Shown one piece after another: positions 27,738-36,918 of a stretch of DNA of 64,000 nucleotides. Each line of letters begins with the position of its first letter. The stretch's first letter is position 1. The position numbers were made by a program, and so were the translations under genes. Source of the stretch: Candidatus Poribacteria bacterium (GTDB lineage Bacteria; Poribacteria; WGA-4E; WGA-3G). A model generated the notes under the pieces. The model was not told where the DNA came from, made no database searches, and saw only the letters and a program-made list of their open reading frames with translations. The DNA lies in the NCBI GenBank assembly GCA_022824265.1, contig JAJEAG010000027.1, forward strand, positions 1 to 64,000, read 5' to 3'.

Positions 27738-28453
27738 TAGTTTCTTTTAAGCTGTGCCCAAGACGATGTTACTTTTACCTTAGGTGTTACGTTTAACCCA
27801 GAAATAGTAAATGAATCAACCCAACCTTTGCCAATCCACTGATTTGCTATATTAATGCCTTCAACTACAAATCCAAGGATGTCAACTTTATTGAAGTTTC
27901 GGTCTTGGAATTTTGCACGAAATTCACCATCTGCAAAGAGAAGAAACAGTCCAGAGTTAAAGTGTACCTCCATCTCTGACAATTCATCTGTATTCCAACG
28001 GGTACGGGGTTCACGTGACAATCTACTATGAAAGGGATGACTACTTCCCTTACCGTCAAAGCGACGAGGCGTAATTTCATCTGTAAAGAAGACATAAAAG
28101 AACGGATCTTCCGCTTGTGTATCTGGAAAACGTCGACCTACGCAGAAACCAAGACGTATCTTATCCCCTCCAATGTTCTTTATTTTAATACTAAAATCAC
28201 GGTAAGGCGTAGGAAATGCCGTAAGTTGATATAAATCGTATTGAACTGCCCAATCTCTATTCACATCAATTCGTAAGAAACCATCTGCGACTTTCCAGAC
28301 ATCATCGTGTCCAACAATTTTCCATGCATCTGGATTTTCAGCATCAAAATCATCATGCCAAGTTTCCGCAGATACAAGAGAAATAGAACCAATTGAAGTA
28401 ATAATAAGAATCAAATTTACTAATAAAGTGATACTGAAACTTCTATTCTGCAT
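27737..28453 (-). CDS. exported beta-sandwich protein with W-tail
   Basis: A 238-aa protein with a signal peptide ending at LVSAETW. The mature start WHDDFDAENPDAWKIVGHDD and the VWKVADGFLRI segment recur in the paralogues at 29218 and 32076 and suggest a LamG/concanavalin-like sandwich. The C-terminus is KVTSSWAQLKRN, a member of the shared tail. I take the ATG at 28453; an upstream TTG at 28477 would overlap the preceding gene. The function is unknown. Confidence 0.75.
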   Translation of the reverse strand: MQNRSFSITLLVNLILIITSIGSISLVSAETWHDDFDAENPDAWKIVGHDDVWKVADGFLRIDVNRDWAVQYDLYQLTAFPTPYRDFSIKIKNIGGDKIRLGFCVGRRFPDTQAEDPFFYVFFTDEITPRRFDGKGSSHPFHSRLSREPRTRWNTDELSEMEVHFNSGLFLLFADGEFRAKFQDRNFNKVDILGFVVEGINIANQWIGKGWVDSFTISGLNVTPKVKVTSSWAQLKRN

Positions 28454-28458
28454 TGTTT

Positions 28459-29205
28459 TCAATTTAGTTTGATACAATCAAACCAACGGTTTGTTCGCCT
28501 ACCTTTACGACTAATCACACCCGGTTTTCGTTCAACGGGAGTACCAAAATCACCATATCTCTGTGCTAAGACATTCCAGTCAGGAGGAAACCATGTTCGG
28601 AGAGTTTTACAATGGACTTCAAGACTTTCACCATGCCAACCACCGATTTTGTAATACATTGGACAAATCCACCGTTCACCTCTGCGAGAATACTGCCGCC
28701 ACCCCATCACTGAAGCTTGTGCTCGTATAATATTACCATCACGCCAATGTCTTTCAATGCCACTCCAAGGATAACCTGTCGTGCCTCCTCTTCCTGTGTG
28801 AATTTCACTCCATCCGAGGTCATCACGTAACGTTATATAGAAGTAGTCTGTTCCCCAAGGCGTATCGTCGTTGGCAAATTGCCACTGTTGTCGTCGATAC
28901 CAATGTAAAGCACCATCAATTCTTGATTTTGACACAACCGCATTCTCAATCGTCTCTACAATGTCAAAAAACCCTCTATTGTTATATGGATTATGCACAC
29001 CCTTACAAAGTGTTAAGGAGTTGATCTCAGGACCGAACCACCTTCCATTTTTCCCTGGGGTTCTATAATATGCCCCCGATTCACCAGGTTCAGCAGTCTC
29101 ACTTGGATTCAATTTAGCTTTCGCGTAAGTGCTCCAAAACGCAATACCTAACACCGTAATTAATAAGAATGCATCAATAATCAGATCAATATTTCTTCTT
29201 AACAT
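28459..29205 (-). CDS. hypothetical exported protein
   Basis: A 248-aa protein with an N-terminal hydrophobic anchor or signal (about 8-26). The rest is rich in Trp, Arg and Gly (for example RTPGKNGRWFGPEINS and GYPWSGIERHWRDG). It has several cysteines but no motif I recognise. It lacks the W-tail. Lies 12 bp downstream of one W-tail gene and 5 bp upstream of the next, so it belongs to the same operon. Confidence 0.7.
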   Translation of the reverse strand: MLRRNIDLIIDAFLLITVLGIAFWSTYAKAKLNPSETAEPGESGAYYRTPGKNGRWFGPEINSLTLCKGVHNPYNNRGFFDIVETIENAVVSKSRIDGALHWYRRQQWQFANDDTPWGTDYFYITLRDDLGWSEIHTGRGGTTGYPWSGIERHWRDGNIIRAQASVMGWRQYSRRGERWICPMYYKIGGWHGESLEVHCKTLRTWFPPDWNVLAQRYGDFGTPVERKPGVISRKGRRTNRWFDCIKLN

Positions 29206-29217
29206 TATGTATTTGTT

Positions 29218-29904
29218 TTACAGTTGTTTCTGTTTTAGTTGTCCCCAAATAGTGGTTACTTTCCGTTTTGGGGAAACAGGAAGTCCTGAAATCGTTATCT
29301 TTTCTGCCCATGCACTGCCATTGTTTGCAATATTTGTAACATACCCAACCAGAACAAAGCCGATGATATCAATTTTCGTCATATTCGCATCCAAAAAATC
29401 CAAACGAGCTTCAGTATCTCCAAACAATTGAAACCTTCCATTGTCAAATTGCAACACCATCTCATTTAGAGCATCTGTATGCCAACGTTTGCCAGGGCTT
29501 AGAAACACTTTGCCATTCCTTGACGCTTGCATATCATTTGTAAAAAATAGATAATAACCGATCTCCTCAACTTCTCCATCATCGTTTAGGAAACGTTTAC
29601 CAAGTGCAATGCCGAATCGGACATCATTCCCACCAATATTTTCAATTTTGACCGTAATGTTATTATAAGGTCCAGAGATTGCTGTGAATTGATATAGTTC
29701 AAATATGGTTTGCCACTGTTTTTGAGTCTGTATATTTGTTCTTAAAAACCCGTGTTCAATGTACCATACCGAATCGTTACCTTGAACTTGCCAGTTATCT
29801 TCTGTTTCCTGATTAAAGTCGTCCTGCCATGTAACAGCATCCGCGAATTCTTGTAAGATGAGTAAGGTTATAGACGTAATGAGTATTCTCAAATAGTATT
29901 TCAT
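29218..29904 (-). CDS. exported beta-sandwich protein with W-tail
   Basis: A 228-aa protein with a signal peptide (about 1-22, ending near FADAVTW). The mature part starts WQDDFNQETEDNWQVQGNDS and VWYIEHGFLRT, like its paralogues at 27737 and 32076. The end reads KVTTIWGQLKQKQL. The central beta-strand pattern suggests a lectin-like sandwich without evident catalytic residues. It is 39 bp after the regulatory-repeat gene. Confidence 0.75.
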   Translation of the reverse strand: MKYYLRILITSITLLILQEFADAVTWQDDFNQETEDNWQVQGNDSVWYIEHGFLRTNIQTQKQWQTIFELYQFTAISGPYNNITVKIENIGGNDVRFGIALGKRFLNDDGEVEEIGYYLFFTNDMQASRNGKVFLSPGKRWHTDALNEMVLQFDNGRFQLFGDTEARLDFLDANMTKIDIIGFVLVGYVTNIANNGSAWAEKITISGLPVSPKRKVTTIWGQLKQKQL

Positions 29905-29943
29905 GTTTATATATGATATTGAAAACGCTTTATTGAAAGCAAA

Positions 29944-32079
29944 CTACTTTGTAAATGGTGTGCCATCTGCCCTTCCAAGATAGATAGGAATAACTTCATC
30001 GCTACAGAACGGAATAGTAATCTGCTTTTGAATGTGAAAACGTTGATAGGTTTGGGTTTCACTTTCAAACAACGATTGAACAGTATGAACGTTTAACAGA
30101 TAACGTTCCTGAGTTAAATTTGAAAACGAAAATCTTCCTTGCGCGTCTGTTACAATTTCAAAACGATCTAAAGTTAACGTCATATCGTATTGACTCAATT
30201 CCCACGGATACCAAGAGCGCGACACCACAGCATTTTGAACAGGTTTGCCCGTATCTGACCAAAGCACTTGCCCACTTAACGTTACCGTTGGTTGATCTGC
30301 AACAATTAACCCTTCCTCACCATTCATTGATGCTTTTACAATAATAGGAGTTGCAGCGATGCCGTCACCTACGATATATAGTGTATAGGTCTCATCAAAC
30401 AGACCGTCCAATACAAATGTCGTTTCTGAAACAGGAAACCTTTTTAATATAAGTGGTTTGTTCAACAATAAGGGATTCAACGTTGGAGCCATTTCAGCAT
30501 TTTCGGCAAACACTTTTACTTCATAGAATCCATCAGAAGGAATGTCTTGTGGTAGAATTACATGTCCCTTAATATCATAGCCTTCTTTAAGGGTAACAAC
30601 CAATGGTTTATTACCGATCTCTATATTCGGATATACATTTGAGAGGTAACCTCTTTTTGACACTTCAACAGACAGCAGATTTGGCTTTGTATCAACAAGT
30701 TGCAGTCGGAATATACCATTCACATCGGTATGTGTCATGGATAGGATTACACCGTGTCCGTGTGGATTTTCACTACGTCGCGTTGCCAAAACATCAACAT
30801 CTACAACAGGACGTTGCTGTGTGTCAACGACCTTACCCTGTAGTATTTTCAACTTCGGTAAAGGGATTTTAAGTGGATTTTTGTTTAGTGGGTTGATCGA
30901 ATCTATAAGTGCTATGATAACATTATTTTGGGATATTGTCAAACTGTATTCAATCGGATGGAGTTCGGTAAAGAGGAAATTACCTTCAACGTCAGTTTGC
31001 ACAGTGTGTTCAGGTTGTGCTGCAGCGTGGAAGAAGTCACTTGGTTTGTTGTGCATCTTTAAATGCACTTTGAGTCCATTAACTGCATAGCCTGATTTTG
31101 ATTTAGAAACCCTTCCTTGTAACGATAGAAAAGGTTGCAGTACAAGTTTACCTAAAGCATACACATTTTTGTCAGGAGACATTTCCCATCGCCACATGTT
31201 CGTTTGATACCGTAAATGTGATACTATTAAGGTGAAGGCGTAATATGTATCAGGATCATTTGGTATTGTTAGATGGAATTCTCCATTTGTGTTTGTCTCT
31301 GTTGGATGAGTATATTTATTGTCAGGATAAACTGTATTCTTAACCTCAGATGTCACATTAACGGTGACTCCAGAAATAGGAGATCCATTTTCAGCATCAA
31401 CGAAAACACCAGAGACATTTGCCCCTGGTTTCAAAAACACTTCGACACCGGGAACATAGCTTCTCGGATAAACCATTGCCACTGGGGAATCGACCATATC
31501 AAATACATAACCATCAAAAACATCATTTATGATATAGCGTCCCGACAACAGATTTTTTACCTCAAAATATCCGTTAGTTACCTTGCCTTGGTAAGTTTTT
31601 TCTATCTGCTCACCATCAAGGGTAAGTAGACCAATCTGAATCTCACCTGTAATAGATAAAGGAAACTTATTGACAGAATCAAGCAAAAATCCTGAAATAA
31701 CACCTGTGCCTTCAATTACAAAATCTGCTGTTACTTCGTTGTTTTTAGTAATGGAAACTTCACGTTGTGCAAGTAATGTGCTGAAGTGTCTGACATCTAA
31801 CTGGTAAGTTCCAATAGGAAGGTTTGTAAGAGTATATTGACCACCAGAATTCGTCTTTACTGCGTATGTTACGTTGTCTGTTTGTGAAATTGCCGAGATA
31901 ATGTAGTTTGGAAGAGGGTTTTTCTGTTCATCTGTGATTTGTCCATGTATTGTGGCGGATACCGATTGTGGATGGCAGAAACCTATCGAGACCCCGAAAC
32001 ATAGCAACAACAGCGTTATAAATGCAATTTGACTACCTTGTTGCAAAGTAAAGTTAATTACTCGGACTGTAAGATTCAT
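29944..32079 (-). CDS. exported carboxypeptidase-regulatory-like repeat protein
   Basis: A 711-aa protein with a signal peptide or anchor (about 17-37) and at least six beta-sandwich repeats of the CarboxypepD_reg type, each with a pattern like GQITDEQKNPLPNYIISAIS or GKVVDTQQRPVVDVDVLATR followed by GxFxLxxL. Such domains often lie in outer-surface or binding proteins. There is no catalytic motif and no W-tail; the end is GRADGTPFTK. ATG overlaps the upstream stop as ATGA, so it is translationally coupled. Confidence 0.85.
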   Translation of the reverse strand: MNLTVRVINFTLQQGSQIAFITLLLLCFGVSIGFCHPQSVSATIHGQITDEQKNPLPNYIISAISQTDNVTYAVKTNSGGQYTLTNLPIGTYQLDVRHFSTLLAQREVSITKNNEVTADFVIEGTGVISGFLLDSVNKFPLSITGEIQIGLLTLDGEQIEKTYQGKVTNGYFEVKNLLSGRYIINDVFDGYVFDMVDSPVAMVYPRSYVPGVEVFLKPGANVSGVFVDAENGSPISGVTVNVTSEVKNTVYPDNKYTHPTETNTNGEFHLTIPNDPDTYYAFTLIVSHLRYQTNMWRWEMSPDKNVYALGKLVLQPFLSLQGRVSKSKSGYAVNGLKVHLKMHNKPSDFFHAAAQPEHTVQTDVEGNFLFTELHPIEYSLTISQNNVIIALIDSINPLNKNPLKIPLPKLKILQGKVVDTQQRPVVDVDVLATRRSENPHGHGVILSMTHTDVNGIFRLQLVDTKPNLLSVEVSKRGYLSNVYPNIEIGNKPLVVTLKEGYDIKGHVILPQDIPSDGFYEVKVFAENAEMAPTLNPLLLNKPLILKRFPVSETTFVLDGLFDETYTLYIVGDGIAATPIIVKASMNGEEGLIVADQPTVTLSGQVLWSDTGKPVQNAVVSRSWYPWELSQYDMTLTLDRFEIVTDAQGRFSFSNLTQERYLLNVHTVQSLFESETQTYQRFHIQKQITIPFCSDEVIPIYLGRADGTPFTK

Positions 32080-32873
32080 TGTTGTTGCTTTAGTTGTCCC
32101 CAGGTTGTTGCTAACTTTGCTCGTGGAGAAACAGATAACCCTGGACCGGAAATCTTGAAAGAATCAACCCATGCATGTCCAACATGAAGGTCGCTCCCGA
32201 TCACGACAAACCCAAGTATTTCTATGGGAGAATAATTAGGATCTACAAAATCAGCGCGTTTTTCACCATTCGCGAACCACTGAATATGTCCACTGTTAAA
32301 ACGAATTTCCATAGTTTCTAATTCACTTGAATTATCCCAATATTTGTCGAGATCTTTATCCAATTCCAGCAATCGTTTATTGCTAATTGAAACACCACCC
32401 CACCCATTAAAACTCGCAGTTGTTATATAACTCGTCAAAAACAGATAATAAAACGGTGTTGTACGTGACTCACCCATCCATCCCAATGCTATTCCAAAAT
32501 TTACGCGCTTTGCTACCATGTCTTCTACGGTAATTTTCAAGTTTTCATAGCCAGGATTTTTAATTTGTCTTTGAATTACCTCGTCCTCGCTTACTCTAAT
32601 GTCTATGTTTTCGTAGGGACCATGTAAACCCTTGAATTGAAGCAGTTCAGGTGTGGCTCGAGGTCCTGGAATTAATGCAGGTACACCCTGAATCCAGTTT
32701 TTTAAGTATCCGTTTTCAACTTTCCATATAGAATAGTCACCCCAACGAACCCAATCTTTTTCATTGAGAACATTAAAATCATCTTTATAACTTTGTGAGA
32801 AAGCAGATGGAAAAAAGGTAATGCACACAGATAATAAGACAATATATACATAGGTATTACGGACCTGTTTCAT
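32076..32873 (-). CDS. exported beta-sandwich protein with W-tail
   Basis: A 265-aa protein. I use ATG 32873, which has AAGGAG seven bases upstream and begins the signal peptide; an upstream in-frame start adds a charged stretch. The mature start SYKDDFNVLNEKDWVRWGDYS resembles the other paralogues with a small change in spacing. The end is KLATTWGQLKQQ. It overlaps the next gene (ATGA). Lectin-like fold is inferred from the DDF...W...W pattern. Confidence 0.77.
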   Translation of the reverse strand: MKQVRNTYVYIVLLSVCITFFPSAFSQSYKDDFNVLNEKDWVRWGDYSIWKVENGYLKNWIQGVPALIPGPRATPELLQFKGLHGPYENIDIRVSEDEVIQRQIKNPGYENLKITVEDMVAKRVNFGIALGWMGESRTTPFYYLFLTSYITTASFNGWGGVSISNKRLLELDKDLDKYWDNSSELETMEIRFNSGHIQWFANGEKRADFVDPNYSPIEILGFVVIGSDLHVGHAWVDSFKISGPGLSVSPRAKLATTWGQLKQQQ

Positions 32874-32922
32874 GATCAACTCCTTAGCTAATAATACAGT
32901 CTCTATCAATTCTCTTGATTGT

Positions 32923-33762
32923 CTATTCAAACTGCTTTAAGTGTCCCCATGTTGTCGTGAGTTGTTTTTCACGTAAATGTACATCAAGACTAAGATTGTG
33001 ATTTGGAATACCTCCTCCAGAAATGGCAAAACCTGAGATGCTACCACCAAACCAATCTCCATCCAAACTACATGTAATGAGTACTCCAACGACATCAATT
33101 TCTGTGATAGTATTATCTACAAATTCCTTTAATAGCTCCGTGCCTGTCCACACTCGGAATTTCCCTGAATTAAAAGTGACTTTCATTTGTTTTGTGGTGG
33201 ATTGAAAATGTTTATCATAAACAGATATCGTCTGACCTTTACTATAACCCTCTTTTTCACTTAACTTCGCAGCACTTGTTTTTTCTGGACTAAAGTAATA
33301 CCCTTTTGCAGCAAAGTCCGCTTCAGGTTGTTGTTTCCCAAGGAACAATGCAAGGTCACCCCATCCACCTCGCCCCGGTGGTGGATAAAATATTTCTGAA
33401 CCGATAACTGTCAAACTGTCAAGCCGAAATTCGTGTGCGGTCCAGTGCATAAAATCCGCTGATTTCTCATCACAATTCCAACGGAATTCACCTCTTCTAA
33501 TTCGTGAGAACAGAATACCCTCAACTACTTCCCACCTTACACGCCATTTTTCAACCCCCATTATACGTGTCCAACCTTTGAGCTCTACATCATCGAATGT
33601 TTCATTCCATGTTCCCGCTTGACTGTGACCAATTGGAAGAAGATTCAAAAGCATAACACTAATAACTATTTTTACAAGAAAAGCATATTGTTTCCATTTG
33701 AAATCAATGGTTACAGCAGATCTAAAAAACCACCAGATGCAACCGATTATTTTGGTTTTCAT
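32923..33762 (-). CDS. exported protein with W-tail
   Basis: A 279-aa protein with an N-terminal cytoplasmic lead and a hydrophobic signal (about 28-46, ending near GHSQAG), followed by TWNETFDDVELKGWTRI. Less similar to the other sandwich proteins but with the same opening pattern. The end is KQLTTTWGHLKQFE. AGGGGA precedes the ATG. Second gene of the operon whose first gene is probably the lipoprotein at 33855. Confidence 0.73.
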   Translation of the reverse strand: MKTKIIGCIWWFFRSAVTIDFKWKQYAFLVKIVISVMLLNLLPIGHSQAGTWNETFDDVELKGWTRIMGVEKWRVRWEVVEGILFSRIRRGEFRWNCDEKSADFMHWTAHEFRLDSLTVIGSEIFYPPPGRGGWGDLALFLGKQQPEADFAAKGYYFSPEKTSAAKLSEKEGYSKGQTISVYDKHFQSTTKQMKVTFNSGKFRVWTGTELLKEFVDNTITEIDVVGVLITCSLDGDWFGGSISGFAISGGGIPNHNLSLDVHLREKQLTTTWGHLKQFE

Positions 33763-33854
33763 TAGATTCCCCTAAAGATAGTGTGTTAAGAACAGAACAT
33801 AACAATTAGGCAATAGAATTTATAACAGTTGTAGCAAAATTAATTCTTAACATT

Positions 33855-34481
33855 TCATCTTGTTTGTTTTAATGTTGACCAGATTATGGGTAGCAATTCA
33901 TCATTCTCAATTTGAATATTTTCCTCGCTGAATGCTTCATCATACCATTCGGTGATACGCCATTCTGCATCTCTTTTTTCTAAGATAAATAAGTTATTCC
34001 CTTCTGCAAACCAACCCGTGAATTCACCCTGAAATGATTCACCCGCTGGTACGTAACCTTGAATACGGTAATGATTTCGCACTTCTGCGCGAGTCAGATC
34101 CATATCAATGTACACTTCGGGAGGCGTAGAAAGGACTATATCAATATCTTGAAATTGCCTAAAAACATGTGTCGCTGCATCGCGTTCTTGTCTGATATCA
34201 TCAAACTCAAAATCATCAGTTTTATCACCCTCAGTTCCCATATCACCAACATATCGGAAACCCTGAGACCAGAACACACTCATAAAGGTATCAACATCTT
34301 CATTTTCATAACCTTCTTGCCACCGATTCAGAACGTCATTTATGGCAGACATGACCTCAGCAGGAGGAGATGATATACCACGCATATCCGAATCATCTAA
34401 CTTTTCAAGATCATCCCCACATGCAATAAAACACATAAATATAGCGAGAACTCCTGTAATAATGAAAATTCGTTTGAACAT
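33855..34481 (-). CDS. lipoprotein with NTF2/SnoaL-like domain and divergent tail
   Basis: A 208-aa lipoprotein: the signal ends in the lipobox FIACGDD. From about residue 42, the helix EVMSAINDVLNRWQEGYENE and DVDTFMSVFW, then strands ending in WRITEWYDEAF, fit the NTF2-like cone fold. The C-terminus is LLPIIWSTLKQTR, a weak match to the W-tail. It lies divergent from the ECF sigma gene at 34641 and 92 bp before the next gene of the leftward operon. No catalytic residues can be assigned. Confidence 0.75.
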   Translation of the reverse strand: MFKRIFIITGVLAIFMCFIACGDDLEKLDDSDMRGISSPPAEVMSAINDVLNRWQEGYENEDVDTFMSVFWSQGFRYVGDMGTEGDKTDDFEFDDIRQERDAATHVFRQFQDIDIVLSTPPEVYIDMDLTRAEVRNHYRIQGYVPAGESFQGEFTGWFAEGNNLFILEKRDAEWRITEWYDEAFSEENIQIENDELLPIIWSTLKQTR

Positions 34482-34500
34482 AAAATTATATCTCCATATT

Positions 34501-34540
34501 TATATGTAACCTTTTTTTCTGAAATACATTCTTACATAAG
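34501..34540 (+). promoter_or_regulatory. putative ECF-type promoter, copy 1
   Basis: TATATGTAACCTTTT, 11 bases, then CATTCTTACAT. The identical two blocks with the same spacing occur at 35271-35310. A TGTAAC -35-like block and the CATTCTTACA block about 17-18 bp away fit an ECF promoter. Lies about 100 bp before the sigma gene at 34641. Confidence 0.6.
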
Positions 34541-34640
34541 AATAGTATATCAACTTTACAACATCAAGTGTATTTTTATTATATGCTCTACAAAAACTGA
34601 GTCTCAATACAGGTCTGATAGGAATAGAGGATGTAGTGAT

Positions 34641-35258
34641 ATGGAAGAGTTGCACGACGAAGAATTGGAACATCAAAATATAGACGTAAGTGATGACGGA
34701 ACTTTTGAAATCCTCTATCACCGTTACGAAGGTCCTCTCCTCAGTTTTTTCTATCGACGGGTAGGGAATTGGGAAACCGCGCAAGACCTTGTACAAGAGA
34801 CATTTATCAAGGTTCATCAGAATCTCAGTACACTACGTAATCCGAAAAGTTTTTCCAGTTGGTTGTATAGCATTGCACATCAACTCATTGCAGCACACTT
34901 CCGTAAAGAGAATAGAAAGCTTGAAATTGGATCACTTGAAGGGAATCCTGAAGCATATTTGGTAGACCTTGAACATCGTTCTCCTATATTTCGTATCATT
35001 GCAAAAGAACAGATGGAGATCGTTTATGCTTTGGCACAACGTCTGCCCATCTCCGAACAGGAAGTATTCGAAATGAAACTTGTAAATCCCAAAATGATGT
35101 TGGAGGAAATATCCGATAAATTGCAAATTTCGGTATCAGCAACAAAAGTTCGCTATCATCGTGCTAAGAAAAAAGTCGTCGCGTGGATAAAGTCTGAATA
35201 TCCCGGTGAATTTGACAACATATTTGGCAAACAAGAAGATACAAAACAGATTAAATAA
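34641..35258 (+). CDS. RNA polymerase ECF-type sigma factor
   Basis: A 205-aa sigma factor. Region 2 has ILYHRYEGPLLSFFYRRVG, ETAQDLVQETFIKVHQNLSTL and SWLYSIAHQLIAAHFRKENR. Region 4 has LPISEQEVFEMKLVNPKMML and a helix-turn-helix QISVSATKVRYHRAKKKV. A 20-residue acidic lead precedes region 2. It is preceded by one copy of the duplicated promoter motif and followed by the second, which heads the next gene, so positive autoregulation of this locus is likely. There is no adjacent anti-sigma gene. Confidence 0.9.
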   Translation: MEELHDEELEHQNIDVSDDGTFEILYHRYEGPLLSFFYRRVGNWETAQDLVQETFIKVHQNLSTLRNPKSFSSWLYSIAHQLIAAHFRKENRKLEIGSLEGNPEAYLVDLEHRSPIFRIIAKEQMEIVYALAQRLPISEQEVFEMKLVNPKMMLEEISDKLQISVSATKVRYHRAKKKVVAWIKSEYPGEFDNIFGKQEDTKQIK

Positions 35259-35270
35259 ACAAAGCAATTT

Positions 35271-35310
35271 TATATGTAACCTTTTAAACCGATTTGCATT
35301 CTTACATTAC
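35271..35310 (+). promoter_or_regulatory. putative ECF-type promoter, copy 2
   Basis: Same two blocks as at 34501-34540 (15 and 11 identical bases, 11-base spacer with five identical positions or fewer). It lies directly before the repeat-protein gene at 35324, with the -10-like block ending about 15 bp before its ATG. Confidence 0.6.
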
Positions 35311-35323
35311 AAAGGAGGAACAC

Positions 35324-36034
35324 ATGACACCGAATGATGTCAAGGAATTGCTAAAATCCTTAATTTCAGAAGAAGGACTTCCAATAGACCTTATTGATAT
35401 AGCACCTTCACAAGACTTTCGTTCATTGGATTCCACAATGGAATCACGTATCAAAGATGTTATTCATCAGTGGAATACGGAAGGTAAAATCCACAATCGC
35501 CAACCTGGAAGAACTGAAATCATGGAATTCTATAGCAAAACCGATTCTGACTCTGCTGCGATTGAATTGTTGGAATCTTTAGACGTTGAAGTACTCCTTG
35601 AAACTATCATTACTGAAGAGAACTTACCGTTCTGTTTTACTAATCAAGGTTTTCGACTGATTACATTAGCAGAGGATGACACAACGAATTACCCAGTAAA
35701 AATTCTTCACGGCGGAATTAATTTAGAGAAAAAGTCTAAAGATAGGATTCAGTCATTACAACTTAAAGGAGTAGTAAAACGGTTTGAGAAGATGCTTGAT
35801 GAGAATCGCGTAAAGGCAAAATTGTTTCATAGAGGTTTTAGTTTAGAAAAGATTTCGGAAGAAGACATGCTTATCTCACAAGTTAAATCAATTGCAAAAA
35901 AGATAGATGACACTTTTGGTATAAACTATGTGCTAAATTCATACAATTACTTACATTCCGATGCAGAAGAAAGGGATTCTACCTTAAAAAGTGCAAGTAT
36001 CTGTATCTCTCTGTGGCGTTTTCCACGACGGTAA
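35324..36034 (+). CDS. repeat protein of unknown function, paralogue 1
   Basis: A 236-aa soluble, acidic protein of no family I know. It contains a repeated unit of the form LLxxLIxExxLPxxxxxxGFxL, for example LLKSLISEEGLPIDL and LLETIITEENLPFCF followed by NQGFRL, and more weakly LFHRGFSLEK. The ATG at 35324 has AAAGGAGG upstream; an ATG at 35294 is not preceded by one. Predicted target of the ECF sigma factor next door. A paralogue follows at 36091. The last 20 residues (KSASICISLWRFPRR) differ from the paralogue. Confidence 0.72.
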   Translation: MTPNDVKELLKSLISEEGLPIDLIDIAPSQDFRSLDSTMESRIKDVIHQWNTEGKIHNRQPGRTEIMEFYSKTDSDSAAIELLESLDVEVLLETIITEENLPFCFTNQGFRLITLAEDDTTNYPVKILHGGINLEKKSKDRIQSLQLKGVVKRFEKMLDENRVKAKLFHRGFSLEKISEEDMLISQVKSIAKKIDDTFGINYVLNSYNYLHSDAEERDSTLKSASICISLWRFPRR

Positions 36035-36090
36035 CTTTGAGAAAAATAACAGACTTAGTATCGGTTTCTGAATCAGAAGGAGGATGAACC

Positions 36091-36834
36091 ATGACCCCGA
36101 ATGAAGTCAATGAAATGCTTGATAAATTAATCGATAAACTGAATCTTCCAATTTACGCCTCAAACAAGGGACCACAGTTGGTTAGTGATAACTCATTCAG
36201 TGAAACAAGAGAAGGTATGGATAAGGTAATTAAGCAATGGATAAACGGATGTGGTAGGAGCCATTCTATTTCTGTTGGAAGAACGGTTCCTGTTTTAGAG
36301 AAGGCGATTTCCAGTCTGGCGTTAGAGACACATCGCACACCAGAAATTGAGGAAATTCTGAAATCATTAATCACTGAACGCTCATTACCCGTAGAAGTTG
36401 TTAATCGTGGGTATGAATTGGCAGTAATTGCTAATGATGGAATCTTCTATCATGATGAAGATATGACTAAACTTCAAGCACTGTTAAAAAAAGAAGGTTT
36501 AGATGTTGCAGTGCGGCATAGTGGTTTTGATTTACGGGACAAAGAAAACAATCCTAAACTTCAGTTTTCTGAAGCCGAAACTCTAACAGAACACCTTGCA
36601 TCTTCATTAGAAGAACATGGTTTACAGGTGAAATTAATCCATCAGGGGTTCGATCTTAAGAAAAATCAAGACGACGAAATTGATATTGCAGAGATAAAGG
36701 AAATATCTTATCGATTGGAGATAATGGTCGGTATCAGTTATGTTCAAGGCGGTTATTCGTATTCAAATAACGTTGAAAACAAAAATATTCACTGGTATTC
36801 TGCTCAGGTAAATACAGCCTCGCCAATGATTTGA
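36091..36834 (+). CDS. repeat protein of unknown function, paralogue 2
   Basis: A 247-aa protein aligning along its length with that at 35324 (NEMLDKLIDKLNLPIY against KELLKSLISEEGLPID). At least four units can be read: NLPIY..NKGPQL, SLPVEVVNRGYEL, GLDVAVRHSGFDL and GLQVKLIHQGFDL. The strongest units are the last three, spaced by 40-60 residues. AGGAGGATG lies just before the ATG. It is 57 bp after paralogue 1 and 84 bp before the first ferredoxin. A redox or iron-related binding role is possible from context only. Confidence 0.72.
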   Translation: MTPNEVNEMLDKLIDKLNLPIYASNKGPQLVSDNSFSETREGMDKVIKQWINGCGRSHSISVGRTVPVLEKAISSLALETHRTPEIEEILKSLITERSLPVEVVNRGYELAVIANDGIFYHDEDMTKLQALLKKEGLDVAVRHSGFDLRDKENNPKLQFSEAETLTEHLASSLEEHGLQVKLIHQGFDLKKNQDDEIDIAEIKEISYRLEIMVGISYVQGGYSYSNNVENKNIHWYSAQVNTASPMI

Positions 36835-36918
36835 GAGAACAAGGTAGAATAGTCGGACGTACTAATATCTGCAATTTATAATGAGAGATTAATCAGAATA
36901 AAAACATATACAGGAAGA

